From Cycas panzhihuaensis (taxonomy: Eukaryota; Cycadophyta), in contig CM041465.1 of the NCBI GenBank assembly GCA_023213395.1, positions 7,006,001 to 7,070,000 on the forward strand: a stretch of DNA of 64,000 nt, in the 5' to 3' direction. Below are positions 44,662-56,897 of this stretch, piece by piece. Positions within the stretch are counted from its first letter, which is position 1. The number at the start of each line of letters is the position of its first letter. Made by a program: the position numbers and the translations under genes. The notes beneath the pieces are model-generated. The model made no database searches and was not told the origin of the DNA. It saw only the letters and a program-made list of their open reading frames with translations.

Positions 44662-46284
44662 TGTTGGATTAATATTTATATGAGGACAAAATAAGGTAGG
44701 TGATTCATTAGGAGTTACAAAGTCCTAAATGGACTTGTGACATATGTTAGGGTAGATACAGGTTGACTTGTTGATGCTTAATTAACATATGTAAAGAAAC
44801 TAGTGTATATATGAGGCAATATTAAAATCTTATTGATCATGTTAACCTATGTATAAAAAGTTGACCAGTCAATTATATGTCTAATAGAGTCTTCATAGGT
44901 TTAAGAAGGATCCTATTAGTAAGGTGAAGTGTTGATGCTTAGTGTTGGTAGATGAATAAACCAATTTTGAAACTCTTATGGCAAATTGAGAGAGGTTTGA
45001 TGAGCATTCTAATCATTAGTATGAGGTTGTTATGAGGATGCTATTTATTGGAGGGCTTGCATATGATGTCTTTCAATGTCTAGTGAGCTAAAAATATTTT
45101 AGTAGAATTCTCATTTAGCCAACATTACATTCTAGATTCAAAGGTGAATTTTTCTCTATATTGTATCATTTTTTAAGATAGTTTTCTCTATGGATGAGGT
45201 TGCTACTATGTATTCTTATCATATTTATACTCAGATCTATGCTTAGTAGCTATATTATAGAGAAATTTATACATATTAAGAATTGGGTGCTTAAAAGAAT
45301 GTTTGGTTTGTTTGTTTGTTTGTTTGTTTGTTTGTTTTTTTTTTTTATGTTGGAAAGCTTGTGGAGCATTGTATGTTCAAAATTTTATAGGTTTAAATCT
45401 ATAGATGGGTCCATAAGGTCAAAATCCTTGAGTTAGAAGCTTACAAATCAAAAAATGGTCAAGGAAAGCTCAATATAGGGTTTTGGACATTTTTCTTGAT
45501 GATGGACAACTTGTAAAGTATTGTATAATCTGTATTTTAAAGAAATAATACTATAGATGCATCTCAAGTAGTTTGAAACCTTAATATAGAGATTACACAT
45601 TGAAAAATCATCAAGAGATCACCCAAAAATTATAATTTCACTCCACATAGGTCATATAACTCATGTGCATATCATATAACTCTTTTAGAATAAAGTTTTT
45701 CATTAATATAAAGTTTATTAACTTTATAACTTATATTATAACATTTTAAATATATTTTGAAGTCCTCTTAGCCCTTCAAGAAGCTATATAAGTGGCTGAG
45801 AATTAAATTAAAAGGGGCTATATGTCTATTTTATACAAATTTTTATTTTTCATAAATATGTGCTTAATAAAATAGCCATAACTCCCCCATATGACATCAA
45901 AATTTAGTGTCATTAGTTTTGTTATAAAGATGACTTATGAGGCTTTACAAACAAGTGATCATATGATATGCTTTGAGGATTTATCACAATAGTTTTAATG
46001 TTGTGAAGCTTATATGTTAAGTTGATAGGGTGTTAAAATGGAGCCTAAAATCAAGAAAAGAGGTGTTTTATCATATGGTTCTACTCAGATAACCATTTTT
46101 ACATATTTTTTCTATGGTACAGTAGATGGGCATAAGGTTTTTAGTTAGGCTTGTTTCCTCGGGGCATAGGAGAGCCAGAAACAAGTGAAATAGGAGTAGG
46201 TAAAAGCTGCTTAATATGTAAATGTTGCTAAACCATGTACAAGAATGATATTATAGAGGACTACCAGGTATAATGAGTTGTTAA
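44662..46284 (+). repeat. Left part of a candidate very long LTR
   Basis: Noncoding sequence begins TGTTGGATTAAT. If continued across the R11 insertion to 53431 (..TTACA followed by TGGTATCATAG), it would make an LTR of roughly 2.3 kb oriented plus. Inside are two diverged copies of a roughly 115-bp stretch (about 45351-45470 and 45502-45612). No second copy is available, so this is inferred. Confidence 0.35.
45306..45346. repeat. (TTTG)n microsatellite with T run
   Basis: About seven to eight TTTG units followed by a run of T. Confidence 0.95.
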
Positions 46285-46633
46285 TGTAACATAACCCCAC
46301 TTTCATAAGCATTAGTAAGGAGGAACCACCAAAGGATTAAGTATTGATGTCAACTACTGAGTATTATATATAGGCTACTAAGAAGATATAAGGCCATTAA
46401 GGCTACCAATAGAATTGCAAGAAAAAGACCCCCTTTTGTCTATTTTAGGATCAAAGATCACTTGTAAAGATATTAATTACTAATACCTTTTTGAAGAGAA
46501 AAGTACTTCAATACTCCCTTTTGATATTCATTATATCCTTATGCGACCTATTTTATAATAAGTTCTCAATTATCCTTTTGTCTTCCATTCGTATTGGATT
46601 TATAAGGTTATTTTTCTAGAAGATATGCTCCCA
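46285..46633 (+). repeat. R11 5' LTR
   Basis: About 349 bp starting TGTAACATAACCCC. It has TATATATAGGC (about 46364), a TATA-like box. Confidence 0.88.
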
Positions 46634-46635
46634 AG

Positions 46636-46648
46636 TGGTATCAAAGAC
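46636..46648 (+). other. R11 primer-binding site
   Basis: TGGTATCAAAGAC, an initiator tRNA-Met type site, two bases after the LTR. Confidence 0.85.
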
Positions 46649-49100
46649 CAATTTGATAACCTTGTAGAAGTGTTTTAGTGCAAAAAAAGAGAATTTTTTC
46701 TTTCCCTCAATGATATTTGTAGCTCTTCTCTTCTAAATATTTATTTAGTGTTTAATCATCTTTATTTTAGTTTTGAAGTATTTCTATTTAGATCTACTCC
46801 TTCCGTACCTCTTCTTAGGTAGATAACTCTACTTGGTAGCTACCTGCTTTAATTAGGTAGATACTTGATGTTGGGGGTCTATAGAAATCATGAGGATCTA
46901 TCATTCTAAACTAAGTATATCATGGCTTCTCTATCCTTATATGAAAGATTTCAATTAAGCCTATTGAACCAAGCCTCAAACATAACTTGACTACAAACTT
47001 GTGCCTCCACGTATCCTTGAGTATATAAGAGGAGCCCTACAGATGTCCTCTCTATCCTAGGGTAGGTAACCCTTCAATCTTTTGTTCTCTATAGTGCACA
47101 TGTTAGTAGTTAGTACCCAAAAACTACTCTATATGAATACCTCTGCATGGCTATAAACCTTATAGAGATGATCTTTCCTCCATAGGTAGTGCTCTTAGAT
47201 ATTAGGCTGAGTTATAATAATAACAAAGAAGTTTATTGTAGGGCCTATAAAATCAAACATTTCTTTGTTAGTGTCTAGTAGGTTTTCTCTAATTTATTAT
47301 TCTCTCTTAAAAAGAAACCAAGACTACAACATAGCTATTGAATATCTAGTTACTACAAGTGTAGACCTGATAAGCAATGACCATAACTCTATTAATATTT
47401 ATCATATTAAATAGTGGCCTAAATTGTTGAATTCATCATAAAAGGAAAAAAAAATTATGATAAAAAAACTACTATTAAAATTCATACATCTTATTTCAAT
47501 CAGTGCATCACACTAATCATTTTTTACTATCTTAGTTTTTATAGTTATTTTTTAGATATAGTAATACTTGGGTCACTGGTAATCCCTCCCATAGAAATTT
47601 CACCCTTAAAACTCACCAACCCTATTTTTATGTGCTCTTCATGCTCATCCCAATGGACTAGATACTTTTGTTATGTAAATTTTGGGGTCAATAGGCTATA
47701 GACATCCCGCGTACCCTCTCTTCCTCTTTCTCCCTTCTTTACCCCATCTATCTTTTATAGCAACTCCTTATTTCTTAAATCTCGTTCTATCTTACTCTTT
47801 CCTATTTTGTATATTTTCCCTTCTTTTTGCTCATTCCCACTCCTTTAAGCCCATTCTATATTTCTTATAGAACCTATATTAAGGAGGAAGGATTTCTAAA
47901 CTAGAGTAAGAGTTTGAGACTTTCTGAGAAGAGATAAAGATAGAATTAGCTATCCTTCTCTCAAAGGTTGATTTAGCTAACCTTCTCTCAAAAGAAGATA
48001 TTGCCACTATTGTCACTCAAATGATGTAATCTAATTCCTATAGCATAGGGATATCAAACATGATAGGCAATACTCCTCCTCTTTCTTAAGAAAGCAATGC
48101 ACCCTAAGGAAGTCACCCACAAAGGCAATCATCTTTCCACCACAAGATAAATATCCTTACTTTTAATCCACATCTGAATAAAGAGAGCATGCATAGCTAG
48201 ATTAGTAAGCTGAAATCCTCCTTCACACTCAACCTAATATCTAAAGAAGATCAACTCCTATATGCCTCCATCCACATGGATGGAAGATCCCATTAACGAT
48301 TTAATTGGTGGAAATAAGAATATCCCTTAAATTAAATATGGTCATACTTCATAAGTTATTTCATTGAATGGTATGATACATGGAGTCAGTAATTCTTTAG
48401 TCAACTAATATGGATTAAGCAAACAACATTAGTGGAGGCTTTTACTAATAAATTCCAAGCCTTATATAATCACTCTCCATAAAGTCAAAGCTTGGATAAA
48501 TAAATTATGATTAATATTTATGTTGCTAAACCCTAGGATCATGTCCAGATATGATTTAAGACAATGGCTATAAACTATCTAGCTTTCAAATGGGCTTGAG
48601 TAATAGAGGCTAAATTCATAGCTAATAGACCCCCAACCACTTAAAGAGATAATCCCCAATTCTCACAACCCTAGCCAACAAAGTTCCAATAACCACAACC
48701 TCAATTTGAAGATGTAGTTCATCCATAGTCTAACTTTCCACATCCTAAATTATAATAGGATGATCCAACTTACTCGATAATAGATCAGTAGGTAGAAGAC
48801 CCCTTTACCAAATAAGTTTAAATCTCCTAAATAGAAGCATAATGTAGACTAGAGGTAGGCCTTTATATGTAGTACGAACCAAAGTAGACTCCTAGGTATG
48901 GTTGCATTTGTAAGATGCAATGCATGGTCTTTTCTATTAACCTTTTCTTATCCACCAAAGATTTCTCAAATTCTAATTTTAAACATGAGGCTGACGATGA
49001 AATCCAAGAAGACCCTACCCTAAATCCTCATCCTAAAGTTTTCCTATTAACTATCACCTCAACCTCTTACCCTAAACCCCTATGAGTCGAGGGTATTCTC
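46649..49100 (+). pseudogene. R11 gag region, decayed
   Basis: Leader to about 47900, including a pyrimidine-rich stretch at 47700-47840. It is then a gag-like region in broken frames: 'LVEAFTNKFQALYNH' near 48430, 'AMAINYLAFKWA' near 48560 and a Gln/Pro-rich tail. One Cys pair (CKMQC, near 48908) may be a knuckle relic. No frame longer than about 60 codons survives. Confidence 0.6.
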
Positions 49101-50790
49101 TATAAGACTCTAATGTTAATTCTAATTGATAGTTACACATCACTAAATTTTATTAATATCTCCTTAGCCTAATAACTTAATCTCTATATAGTCCTAAAAA
49201 CTAGCTTCACCTACTCCCTACTAGGGTACCAAAAGATCCATTATGTTGGTGCTATTAGAAACCTTTAGGTCTATATCAACACCTTCCTCTTAGTCTTAGA
49301 CTTCTATGTATTATTTATAGGAGGGTATAATATTATATTAGAGATCCAGTGGCTACAAACCTTAGGGAAATAACTCACACATAAATCCATTCATTATATT
49401 AAAAGACCAAATGGGTAGGACATAAAATCTATGGGATGGATCCCCCTCTAAACTAAGTGGTTTCACTAATCCACATGAAATAACACCTTCAATCAAACCT
49501 CAGGTATATAGATTACCTCTACAACATTTAGGTTGACCTATAAATTCACCCATGTATCAAGGACATCATCACTAAATATAAATAAGCATTTGCCATCCTG
49601 CCTATATTATCCCACCTGATAGTGGTTTTTATCACATAATCAAACTTTAATCTAATTATAACCCCATCAACTTGAGACCTTATTATAATTTCTATGTTTA
49701 GAAAAATAAAATTAAGAAAACTCACTACCAAACTCATGGACATGGGCATAGTCTAGCCAGGTAAAAACCCATACATGACACCAATAGTCTTGGTTAGAAA
49801 GAATGATAGATCCTTCTACCTTTGTATGGATTATTATAGGGAACTAATTAAGATTACCATAAAAAATAGGTTTCCCACTCTAAAGATAGATGACATGTTA
49901 AATGAAATCTATGGAGCTTCCATCTTCTTTAAGTTAAATTTATAATCTAATTACTATCAAATCCCAATTACCTAAGAGGATTACCATAAGATGATCCTCT
50001 AAATATATCATGGCTACTTTGAGTTTTGAGTAATGCTTTTTGGCCTTTATAATGCATATACTACCTTTCATTCCCTCATGAATAAGATCTTTGGCCTCTA
50101 TCTTTAAAAATTTGTCATTGTCTTCTTTGATGATATCCTTATTTATAAGTCCTTCTTGGACCATCATATTTGTCACCTAGAACTTGTTCTTCAAATATTA
50201 CACTAATACTAATTGTATAAAAAACTTTCTAAGTGTGAGTTTAGGAAAACAAAATTATAATACATGGGGTATATTATATCTTTAGAAAGGGTACTGTTGG
50301 ACCCTAATAAAATATTCGTCATCACTACTTAGTTGATGCTAACCAACCTCACCTAACTATATCCATTCCTTAGCCTCATAGGGTTTTAGTGTCATTTTAT
50401 ATGAAAATATACCTCCCTCATAGCTCCCCTAACCTATCTACTCCACAAAGATGCCTTCTAATAGTCTTCAAAGGCTAATGTTTCCTTCTCCTATCTCAAA
50501 GTAGTAATGACCTCTACTACAATCCTCATCACTTTTGATTTTACCTAACCCTTGTAACTTGAATATGAAGCCTCTAAATTTAGATTAGGTATAATCCTTA
50601 TACAAGACTATCACCCCATTACATTTGAGAGTCAAAAATTAAAAGACCATGAGCTCTACCTTTCCATATATTAGAAGGAAATGAGAGCTATTCTACATGC
50701 CATTGATAAATAGTGACAATATCTCCTAAGCTCTAAATTTACTATTCTCACAGATCATTGTAGACTCCATAATCTATTAGACCAACTAAC
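49101..50790 (+). pseudogene. R11 gypsy protease, reverse transcriptase and RNase H, decayed
   Basis: Protease: LIDSYTSLNFINISL with Asp at 49127-49129 (Gly to Tyr, dead). RT: 'NPYMTPIVLVRKNDRSFYLC', 'MDYYRELIKITIKNRF', 'KIDDMLNEIYGASIFFKLNL', then the catalytic VFFDDILIY box with both Asp codons at 50129-50134 intact. RNase H: 'KEMRAILHAIDK', 'FTILTDHCRLHNLLDQ' near 50680-50790. Domain order and motifs are typical gypsy. Most stops are TAA/TAG. Confidence 0.88.
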
Positions 50791-52352
50791 TCTATCTAAA
50801 GAATAGGCTAAATGGTTGACTACCTCTAGGTCTTTGAATTTATAATATCTTTTAATTAAGATAAGGACAACATGGTTATAGATGCTCTTTCACACTTGCA
50901 TCCTAATTCTAGTACCCCCAACCCTAGTCTTTATGCCATATCTAAACCCCACCCTATTTAGCTTGATGAATTACAGGATGAAAACCTATCTAGCTTAACT
51001 ACTCTCAATCAAGTATAAATGTTCTCATCCAGAAAGGTTATTTAACCTACAACATCTATGTACTATTTAGAAATCACATCTTTATGCATCTATCTTCCTT
51101 ATTCATCTCTTAAATCTTAATAGAATATCACTCTACTCCTCTAACAGACCACTTAGGGTTTGATAAAACCTTTTAATGCATCTATATGGATTTTATTTAG
51201 CCCTACATAGATCTTACCATCTTCACCTTTTTATTATAGTGTGACACATATTAGTGGAACAAGGTAGATACCAAAGCTCTTCTAAGACTCCTCCAACCAA
51301 TATATAGTTTACAAATGATAGGATATTTCCATAGATTTTATAATTAACTTACCTACATCTATTAGGTTTGACTCTAATTAAGTGATTATAGATAGATTAA
51401 CCAAGTATTTGCATTTTCTTTTAGTCCACAGCTTGTATACATCTTCCTGCCTTGATTCTCCTTAACTATTATTAGTAACTGGGATTCTAAGTTTAATAAT
51501 TCCTTTTAGTAATAACTCTTTAAAGTTATAAGAACCTCATTCAACATGAGTTCCACCTACCATCCATAAATATATTGTCAATTTGAGGTCTTGAATAAAA
51601 CTTTAGAAACATACTTATGTTGTTTTACCTTAAAACACCAAGTTAAGTAGACTTCCTAGCTTTCCCTAATAGAATACTCGTATAATTCATCTCACCACTT
51701 AGATATTAGTATGTTCCCATTTTTAGCACTCTATGGGTATCACCCCCCTTCCTACCATACCTTGGCCACCAATTTTTGAATTGCCTTATCCCAAAAAAAT
51801 CTTCAAGAGATAGACCAAATCCTTCATACCCTTCAGTAAAAGTTGGCCACCACATGAAATTGTATAAAACAACTCACTGACTATCATTGGTCTAATCAAT
51901 TATTTAAGATTAGAGATATCATGTTCCTCTACCTCCAACCATATAAATAATAGTCCCTCAAGTCTTAACAAGGCCATAAACTAAGCCCACGTTATTACAA
52001 TCCCTATAGATTCCTTCAAAAAATTAGTGAAGTTGCCTATGCCCTTGAACTTCCTTTTGACAATAATATCCATAATGTCTTTTATGTCTCTTACTTTTAA
52101 AAAAATACTTAGGTAAGAAAGTTACATCCCACACCACCTACCCATTTACATAGACGAGCAAACCCTCATAGTTTCATTGGATCAAATCCTTACCAACCAT
52201 CAATATCACCTCTAAAATTACATTATTTTTGAACATTTGGTATAGTGGGTTAGTTGTGATGCAAATAAAGCAACTTGGAAATCTCTCAAGTTTATCCAAT
52301 CACATCCTCATCTCTAATGTTGCGAGGACTTAATATCTCATAAGGGGGGACC
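50791..52352 (+). pseudogene. R11 gypsy integrase and chromodomain-like C-terminus, decayed
   Basis: The integrase core is recognised by 'LTIISNWDSKFNNSF' (second Asp region, about 51460-51510), then 'TYHP-IYCQFEVLNKTLETYL' (about 51550-51610) and 'SYNSSHHLDISMFPFLALYG' near 51670-51740, in standard order. The C-terminus has 'FEHLV-WVSCDANKATWKSL' (about 52230-52290), which fits the chromodomain fold core (W-x6-ATWE-like) of gypsy chromoviruses thought to target chromatin. The polypurine tract AAGGGGGG follows. Confidence 0.78.
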
Positions 52353-52694
52353 TATAATATAACCCCACTTTTATAAGTATTAGTAAGTAAGAACCGCCAA
52401 AGGGTTAAGTATTAATGTTAAATATTAAGCTTTATGTGTGGGTTGCTATGCCCTTTAATAAGATGTAAGACCATTAAGGCTACCAATAGGATTATAATAA
52501 ATAAACCCCTTTTATGTCTATTTAAGGGTTGAAGATCACTGATAAAGATATTAATTACTAACACCTTTTTGAAGAGAAAAATACTTATGTTCATTATGTT
52601 CTTATGCAATATGTTCTATAATATACACTCAATTATCTTTTCGCCTTCCATTTACATTAGATTTGTAAGGCTATTTTTTGGAAGATATACTCTA
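52353..52694 (+). repeat. R11 3' LTR
   Basis: About 342 bp, partner of 46285-46633. The initial TG has become TA. The end is set by the GTTAC flank. Confidence 0.86.
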
Positions 52695-52946
52695 GTTACT
52701 CATATACTCTAATATATGTTTAGCTTTTATATGGACTTGGTATGAAGATTTGAAGTAGTTATATGGTATGATTTAATATTAAGAGGGGAATATTGGGTAA
52801 TGTTAACCTATGGCATTATTAAATTGATGTTAATCAATGTGGATATCTCTTTAATATACATTAGGGATCTATAGTATGCATATTTCTTTATCGTAACTAA
52901 GTGGCTCTTAGAATGTGATTAGATAACTTGGTAGTGATATGTAGTG

Positions 52947-52989
<43 letters not shown>

Positions 52990-53431
52990 GGAGAGAAAGA
53001 GAGAGAGAGAGAGAGAGAGATGTATGTGTGTGTGTGTGTGTGTGTATGTGTATACATATATATGTATGTATATATATATGTGTGTATATATATATATCTA
53101 TACACACGTACACACACACACACACACATATATATATATGAATATATATATATACATACATACATACACACATATACACAAATATATACATGTATGTATA
53201 TATGTGTGTATGTGTGTATGTGTATGTGTGTGTATCTATGTATCTATATATCTATGTATCTATGTATGTATGTATTATTTTAGCATAATATAGTAAAAGT
53301 TGTTATCATTTCCCATAACTATATTGCATTATATATTTGTACATATTATTTCATTTATTATTCACCTGTATATCTCTATTTCATAGTATTATTAAATCCT
53401 AAACCTATGTATGGGCATTTAGTTTCTTACA
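52695..53431 (+). repeat. Right part of the candidate long LTR, with microsatellite
   Basis: Noncoding sequence that ends ..TTTCTTACA at 53431, two bases before TGGTATCATAG (53434), an initiator tRNA-Met-type primer site. The context fits an LTR end. See the left part at 44662. Confidence 0.4.
52947..53280. repeat. Compound microsatellite able to form two hairpins
   Basis: The order is (TC)n, (TA)n, (GA)n, then (TG)n, mixed TA/TATG, (CA)n, and finally (TATG)/(TGTA)/(TCTA) tracts. (TC)n and (GA)n are complementary around a TA centre (52947-53020), and (TG)n and (CA)n around a second TA-rich centre (53023-53128). Long low-complexity frames here are artefacts of the repeats. Confidence 0.95.
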
Positions 53432-53469
53432 AGTGGTATCATAGTATGTTTTACTTACCCATGTTGCTT

Positions 53470-54560
53470 TCACCATCCACTCTAAACTCCTAGTATTTAT
53501 TAAGACAAAGGTCAAAAACTCCATAATGTTGACCTTATCTACTTGATTGATTATCTACGATGGATGCCCAACATCATCTTAGTGGCAAAAAAGAATAGGG
53601 TAATTTTCATGCACCTAAACTTATTTAATATTAACAATGCCTACCCCAAGGATAATTTCTCTCTATCTTATATCAATTAGATCATCAACAAATGATGAGT
53701 TTCAAAGTTATTTCCTTAATGGATTTCTTTTTAAGGTATAATTAGATTCAAATCTCATTAAAAGACCATCATAAGACACCTTTCACAACTCCATGTAAGA
53801 CTTTCATTTATATAGCCATGACCTTTGGCCTCAAAAATGCCAATGTCACTTACCAACAAGCTATGCACTTTGTCTTTCATGACTATATCAACAAGATCCT
53901 TGAAGTGTATATGGACAATTTGCTTAACCTCTTATATAAAAGGAAAGACCACCCTACTGACCTTAAGAAGATCTTATTGAGGTGTAGGAAATATCACATT
54001 AGTTTAAACTTACACAAGTGTGTGCTTATTATTAGATTAGGAAAATTCTTAGGGTTCATCATGTTTAAATAAGGAATTAAAGTTGACACTAAAAATAATA
54101 AGGTAATATTGGAGATGCCCCCTCCCTATACTAAAACCTAAATCAGGTCTTTCCTTAGAATGTTTGGTTTCCTTCAATGCTTTTTGGTAGATTTTATTAT
54201 GAACACTAAACCCTTCACTAACCTCCTTAAAAGGGGGGGCCCTTTATGTGGATACTAACTACATAAGCCACTTTTGAATAGCTTAAGAAAGGACTAATCT
54301 CTACTTATGTCTTGGTTCCTCCATGATTTAGCAAGCCTTTTATTTTGTATACATCATCTATAAGTGAGTCAATTGAAGTTATATTAGTTGAGGATGATTT
54401 AGGAGTAGAGTGTATCATTTACTTTATTATCCTCACCTTGGTGGTGGTAAAACTCAATTATATCCTTACAAAGAAAGAGTGTCTTGCCCTTATATTTGCC
54501 ACAAAAAAAATTAATGTTTTACCTCCTTAGTAACATGATAAAAGTCATTAACCAATCTGG
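53470..54560 (+). pseudogene. R12 Ty3/gypsy reverse transcriptase and RNase H start, decayed
   Basis: Broken frames give 'WMPNIILVAKKNRVIFMHL', then the open stretch 53818-54072: MTFGLKNANVTYQQAMHFVF, HDYINKILEVYMDNLL, with the catalytic box YMDN (53908-53919, second Asp to Asn). 'LNLHKCVLII' and 'GKFLGFIMF' follow, then 'PLTSLKGG'-like thumb text. The wording (FHDYINK, YMDN) is closer to the Tat/Athila side of gypsy than to R11. RNase H begins near 54400 ('LNYILTKKECLALIFATKK'). Gag and protease are missing upstream. Confidence 0.82.
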
Positions 54561-56050
54561 CCCTTTTTTCTTCTTATTGATAAAAATTGACCTTATAGGG
54601 TGAGCAGGAAAGTGGATTATCTTCTTATAGAAATATGATATCTAAATTATTAATATAAAATACATGAAGACGATGGTCATGGTAGAGTAGTTAGTCCACA
54701 TGCCCCTCCCCAACCCAACCAATACTCCTATAAATGACTCATTACCCTATGAAGCCATTATGGCCCTGAGATAGATTGAATGATAAAGACCTATCAATGA
54801 TTAGTGGTACAATGTCATTATATACTACCTAACCTAATGAGCCTATCTTGATAATGTAAGCAATAAAGGAAAGAAATATATAATGGATGGAACTCATTAA
54901 TATTTTGTTAATAAAGACACATTATATAAGAGGCCATATAAAGGAGTCCTCCTCAAGTGTGTTAACCTCGAGGAGACATATTGGATTCTCTATAGTTGCC
55001 ACCATAACATTTGTGGAGGTCATTTTGATAAGTAATCAATAACTCAATAAATTTTATGAATGGGCTTCTTTTAGATCACACTATTTAAAGATGCCCATGT
55101 TTATATGTAAAAGTACAAAAAATACCAAGAATATTCTAACATAATCTACTATCATTTCAAGGCTCTACATGCTATCATGTCTCCTTGGCCTTTCTTATAA
55201 TGGGTTTGGACCTAAATGGAGCCATTACATATCCATCTTCCTTGTTACATAAGTTCATCTTAGTTATGACCTAATACTTTACCAAGTGGGTAGATGATCT
55301 CTCTATCCATGACCACGAGAAAAGTTGTTACTATATTCATATTTAGCATATAATTTATCATTTTAGAATCCTAAATATCTTAATTATAGATAATGGAATC
55401 CCATTGTATAATAAGGAGATAGATAAACTATGTAAAAAATTCCACTTCACCTATAAGACCTCCTTACTTTATTATGCTTGAGAAACCATGCAAATCAAGA
55501 TATTTAATAAAACATTAGTATCCATATTGAAGAAGATAGTATTAAAGTCCCAACAGAATTAGCATATCTAGTTGTAGCCTAATCCGTGGGATTATATAAC
55601 ATCCATTCGAATCACCATAGGGATGACACCTCTCTCTCTTATTTATAGGTTAAAAGTAATCCTTATAATCAAAATAGAGATTCCATCTCTAAGGGTGTTG
55701 ATAAAAGATTTTACTAATAAGGAATGACACCACCAAACATACCTTTTAGACTCAAAGACCTTAGATAATACTTGCCTTACTGCATACTAAGAGAATTTTA
55801 CTTTTAAGACTAAGGCATAACTAGCCTATGATAAACACTTGTGACCCCACAAGTTTGACCCTAGAGACAAGGTCCTCAAAATCAAGTATTTATATGATCA
55901 TTTGTCCAAATTTATACTTAAGTAGGTAGGGTCATTCATGGTCTTAGAAGATTTATCTAATGGTGCTTATCATATTGCCACTCTTGAGTGTTGAAATATT
56001 AATGTTCTATCATATGTTTCTATTCATAAAGTATACTAGGATCTCTTAGG
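54561..56050 (+). pseudogene. R12 gypsy RNase H end and integrase, decayed
   Basis: Integrase pieces in order: a zinc-binding trace near 54960-55020, 'FTKWVDDLSIHDHEK' (about 55275), 'IIDNGIPLYNKEIDKLCKKF' with the second Asp present (about 55385-55440), 'IGMTPLSLIYRLKVILIIKI' with 'EIPSLRVL' (about 55615-55700), and 'FDPRDKVLKIKYL' through 'VGSFMVLEDLSNGAYHIATL' (about 55850-55985). The GMTPLSLIY..IEIPSLR and GAYHIATL signatures are typical of the plant Tat/Athila group. Stops are frequent. Confidence 0.82.
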
Positions 56051-56063
56051 TATAACTAAGGGT

Positions 56064-56213
56064 TGTGTGTCATGACCTCTCTTTATTCTTAAATTAACAC
56101 TTGTCCTATATGTATTGGATCTCTCTTATAAACCTTATGTATTTATATATGTGAGAGACTCCATCTATTATTAATTACAAAAAGTCTTCATCCATTCATG
56201 TTATTTTTCAACA
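56064..56213 (+). repeat. Short LTR (about 150 bp) with primer site
   Basis: A block starting TGTGTGTCATGACC and ending ..TTTTTCAACA is followed at 56214-56225 by TGGTATTAGATC, an initiator tRNA-Met-like primer site. It may be a truncated or solo short LTR; no partner is seen. Confidence 0.5.
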
Positions 56214-56225
56214 TGGTATTAGATC

Positions 56226-56897
56226 AAGTCTGATAGGGCATCCTAGTAAGATTAGTTTTTAGAAATTACGATTTATGAAGATACCTGAAGTGAAAATATA
56301 AAAAATTGAAGAGAAAATATATTTAGTAACTGTGAAGTTTTTTTGTGTTATCTAAACCCTTAAGATGGTGTGTGAACTATTGTATGACCTATAGTATGGA
56401 TTTATATGATCTTATATAGACAAAAATTAAGGTGTCCATATCATGACTACAATTTACTAAATTGGGTACCCTTTTAAGAGGATTTTGTTGTTTTAAAGTA
56501 TTATCTTTAGATTCAGTCTCTACAAGTAGAAAATTAGCGAAAAAACTAGACATAGGTTTAGACCTTCCTCTATTGATTTCTCTTAAATTTTTTACTTTGG
56601 TGCTTAAATCTAGTCTTGAACTCTTCATTATGATGCAAGATTTCTATCAAGTATGTATTTACAAGGTATTTTAATGTATTTTTTAAGATATAAGTAGAAA
56701 CATTATTTAAAACCCTATCCACCATTCTATTTTTCGAGCCACTTTCTAGATAAATTATAAATCCAATTAAAAAAATCATCTATAGATTTAGAAAGACTTT
56801 ACAAAGGCCTTTAATTTAGGAGAGTTTTTTTTGGTGATTATATAATTATACTTATTTTGTATAACTATATAGTCATATGGTTTTAATTTGTTCCCAA
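56226..56897 (-). pseudogene. Possible gypsy RNase H/integrase junction scrap
   Basis: On the minus strand around 56700-56740 the text 'ESGSKNRMVDRVLNN' resembles the G-x-x-N-x-V-A-D-A-L-S linker between gypsy RNase H and integrase. Open frames on both strands (56779-56570, 56628-56389 minus; 56462-56674 plus) carry no other motif. With only one short match I treat the assignment as weak. Confidence 0.3.

Larger units (their letters stand above)
46285..52694 (+). mobile_element. R11, Ty3/gypsy retrotransposon with both LTRs (6.4 kb)
   Basis: LTRs at 46285-46633 and 52353-52694 share the phrases ATAACCCCACTTT, CCATTAAGGCTACCAATAG and AAAGATATTAATTACTAA. The PBS follows the left LTR and a PPT (AAGGGGGG) precedes the right. 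Flanks are GTTAA (46280-46284) and GTTAC (52695-52699), a target duplication with one change. Order inside is gag, protease, RT, RNase H, integrase, then a chromodomain-like end, as in gypsy chromoviruses. All domains are decayed by stops. Confidence 0.9.

Noticed and set aside
47682-47870. Hydrophobic 62-codon frame that could be a small membrane protein
   Set aside because: It is a pyrimidine-rich tract within the R11 leader; the Phe/Leu/Ser bias follows from the base composition.
52908-53293. Several overlapping open frames of 65-121 codons on both strands rich in Ser/Leu, Tyr/Ile and Cys/Val
   Set aside because: They are translations of dinucleotide and tetranucleotide repeats and exist in all frames. 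No gene.
56462-56674. Plus-strand frame of 70 codons
   Set aside because: It is overlapped by minus-strand frames with a faint gypsy motif, and nothing on the plus strand supports a gene.
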